6,709 bases of DNA, taken from Planctomycetes bacterium GWF2_50_10. Its GTDB lineage: Bacteria > Planctomycetota > Phycisphaerae > Sedimentisphaerales > GWF2-50-10. The notes below the pieces were generated by a model. The model did no database searches. It was given only the letters and a program-made list of their open reading frames with translations, and had not been told where the DNA came from. This document shows, one piece after another, positions 5,878 to 6,709 of this stretch. The stretch spans positions 1 to 6,709 of the forward strand of contig MHYB01000092.1 in assembly GCA_001824635.1 (NCBI GenBank), in the 5' to 3' direction. How positions within the stretch are numbered: position 1 is the first letter of the stretch; every line of letters starts with the position of its first letter. The position numbers and the translations under genes are program-made.

Positions 5878-6709
5878 ATGAAACCAGCAATCCTAATACT
5901 TGTCATAATATATCTCCTGGCCCGCATCGCCATTATTGCCAGAAAAAAAGGAATTAAAGCAATGCTCATCGCAGTTGCATCTATTGTAATAGCCGCCTAT
6001 CTCGGCATAGGTATCATGATCTATTTCCTCCAGCCCAGGATAATTTATTATCCGATAGCCGAATTCGCCGCTCAGCCAGCCGACGCAGGGCTTGAATTCG
6101 AAGACGTCTACATCCCGATCACTTCTGCCGCAAAGATCAACGCATGGTATTTCCCCTCAACCTCCGCCCAGAAAACCATCCTATTCTGCCATGGCAACGG
6201 CGGCAATATCAGCTATTACCTCGAAAAAGCCGCCATGTACAACCACATGGGCCTAAACTGCCTCATCTTTGATTACCAAGGCTATGGCAAAAGCGCTGGC
6301 AAGCCCAGTGAACAAGGTACTTACGACGATGCAGCCGCCGCTTACAAATGGCTCGTCAATGTCAAAAAAATCGACCCATCCGCGATAATCGTCCATGGCT
6401 GGTCCCTTGGCGGCCCCATAGCCGCAAACCTCGCCGCCTCGCAAAAAGTCGCCGGCCTGATACTCGAAAGCACCATAACCTCCGCCCCCGACATGGCCTG
6501 CAAGATCTATCCTATCTTTCCCGCCCGCCTGCTTTGCAGGTACAAGTACGACACCGCCAAATATTTGGCAAATATCACCTGTCCCGTACTCGTCATCCAC
6601 AGCCCCGAAGACGAGATCATCCCATTCTCAATGGGCCAAAAACTTTTCAATCTCGTCAAACAGCCCAAACAGTTCCTCCAAATTACCGGCTCCCACAACG
6701 ATGGCGCCT
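5878..6709 (+). CDS. Membrane-anchored alpha/beta hydrolase, BEM46/ABHD13-like (3' end outside window)
   Basis: 277 codons are visible and the frame stays open to the window edge. Residues about 4-21 and 29-52 are hydrophobic helices that probably anchor the protein. The catalytic domain follows from about 70: oxyanion-hole motif ILFCHGNGGN (HGNGGN 105-110), FDYQGYGKS (131-139), nucleophile elbow GWSLGG with Ser176, SPEDEIIPF with the acid Asp245, and GSHNDG with the base His273. The whole triad is present, so it should be an active serine hydrolase. The order and wording of the motifs fit the BEM46/ABHD13/ABHD17 group. The substrate (ester, thioester or lipid) is unknown. Two starts compete: ATG 5878, which has no ribosome site but lies just downstream of a good promoter, and ATG 5962 (residue 29), which has AAAGGA 9-10 bases upstream. 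The shorter start would leave one anchor helix. Only the last few tens of residues should be missing. Confidence 0.88.
   Translation, partial: MKPAILILVIIYLLARIAIIARKKGIKAMLIAVASIVIAAYLGIGIMIYFLQPRIIYYPIAEFAAQPADAGLEFEDVYIPITSAAKINAWYFPSTSAQKTILFCHGNGGNISYYLEKAAMYNHMGLNCLIFDYQGYGKSAGKPSEQGTYDDAAAAYKWLVNVKKIDPSAIIVHGWSLGGPIAANLAASQKVAGLILESTITSAPDMACKIYPIFPARLLCRYKYDTAKYLANITCPVLVIHSPEDEIIPFSMGQKLFNLVKQPKQFLQITGSHNDGA

Noticed and set aside
6253..6698. Minus-strand frames of 115 and 63 codons
   Set aside because: They are antisense to the alpha/beta hydrolase, whose full catalytic triad is readable on the plus strand.

Overview
The window looks like a stretch of a Planctomycetota-type chromosome, most plausibly the Phycisphaerae/Sedimentisphaerales side, although PEP-CTERM systems also occur in other phyla. 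The main pointers are a small secreted protein ending in a textbook PEP-CTERM anchor (IPEPATMALLGLGALGF then RRK), a polysaccharide flippase and an asparagine-synthase-like ATP enzyme of the kind found in exopolysaccharide loci, and patchy use of Shine-Dalgarno sites. The taxonomic call is an inference; there is no rRNA or other marker here.

Layout. Positions 1-294 (+) are the 3' end of a phosphofructokinase gene, probably of the pyrophosphate-using type. A gene-free stretch follows. Positions 549-973 (+) hold the decayed 3' end of an FGGY-family sugar kinase gene: it lacks its N-terminal domain, has one frameshift near 852, and has one in-frame stop at 914-916. Its last bases overlap the 3' end of a convergent gene. 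Positions 957-2849 (-) encode the asparagine-synthase-like protein, which has no N-terminal catalytic cysteine and carries a nine-G tract just before the ATP loop. Positions 2850-3040 are intergenic and contain two strong palindromes, one a bulged double stem and one REP-like. Positions 3041-4624 (-) encode a multi-spanning oligosaccharide flippase. Positions 4688-4893 hold only doubtful small reading frames.

Positions 4894-4927 are a clear intrinsic terminator for the PEP-CTERM gene at 4960-5571 (-), which has its own ribosome site and a good sigma-70-like promoter at 5667-5694. On the other side of that divergent intergenic region, a promoter at 5835-5863 (+) reads into a membrane-anchored alpha/beta hydrolase of the BEM46/ABHD13-like type, which starts at 5878 and runs off the window end.

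How the genes fit together. The flippase and the asparagine-synthase-like enzyme lie in the same direction, 191 bp apart, and could be co-transcribed. A reasonable inference is that they make and export, or amidate, a surface glycan or lipid-linked glycan. The PEP-CTERM protein is a separate transcription unit and presumably an exosortase substrate delivered to the same cell envelope. No exosortase or glycosyltransferase lies in the window. The kinase remnant and the palindromes mark the left part as a region of past rearrangement. I see no CRISPR array, tRNA, rRNA, insertion sequence or phage gene.
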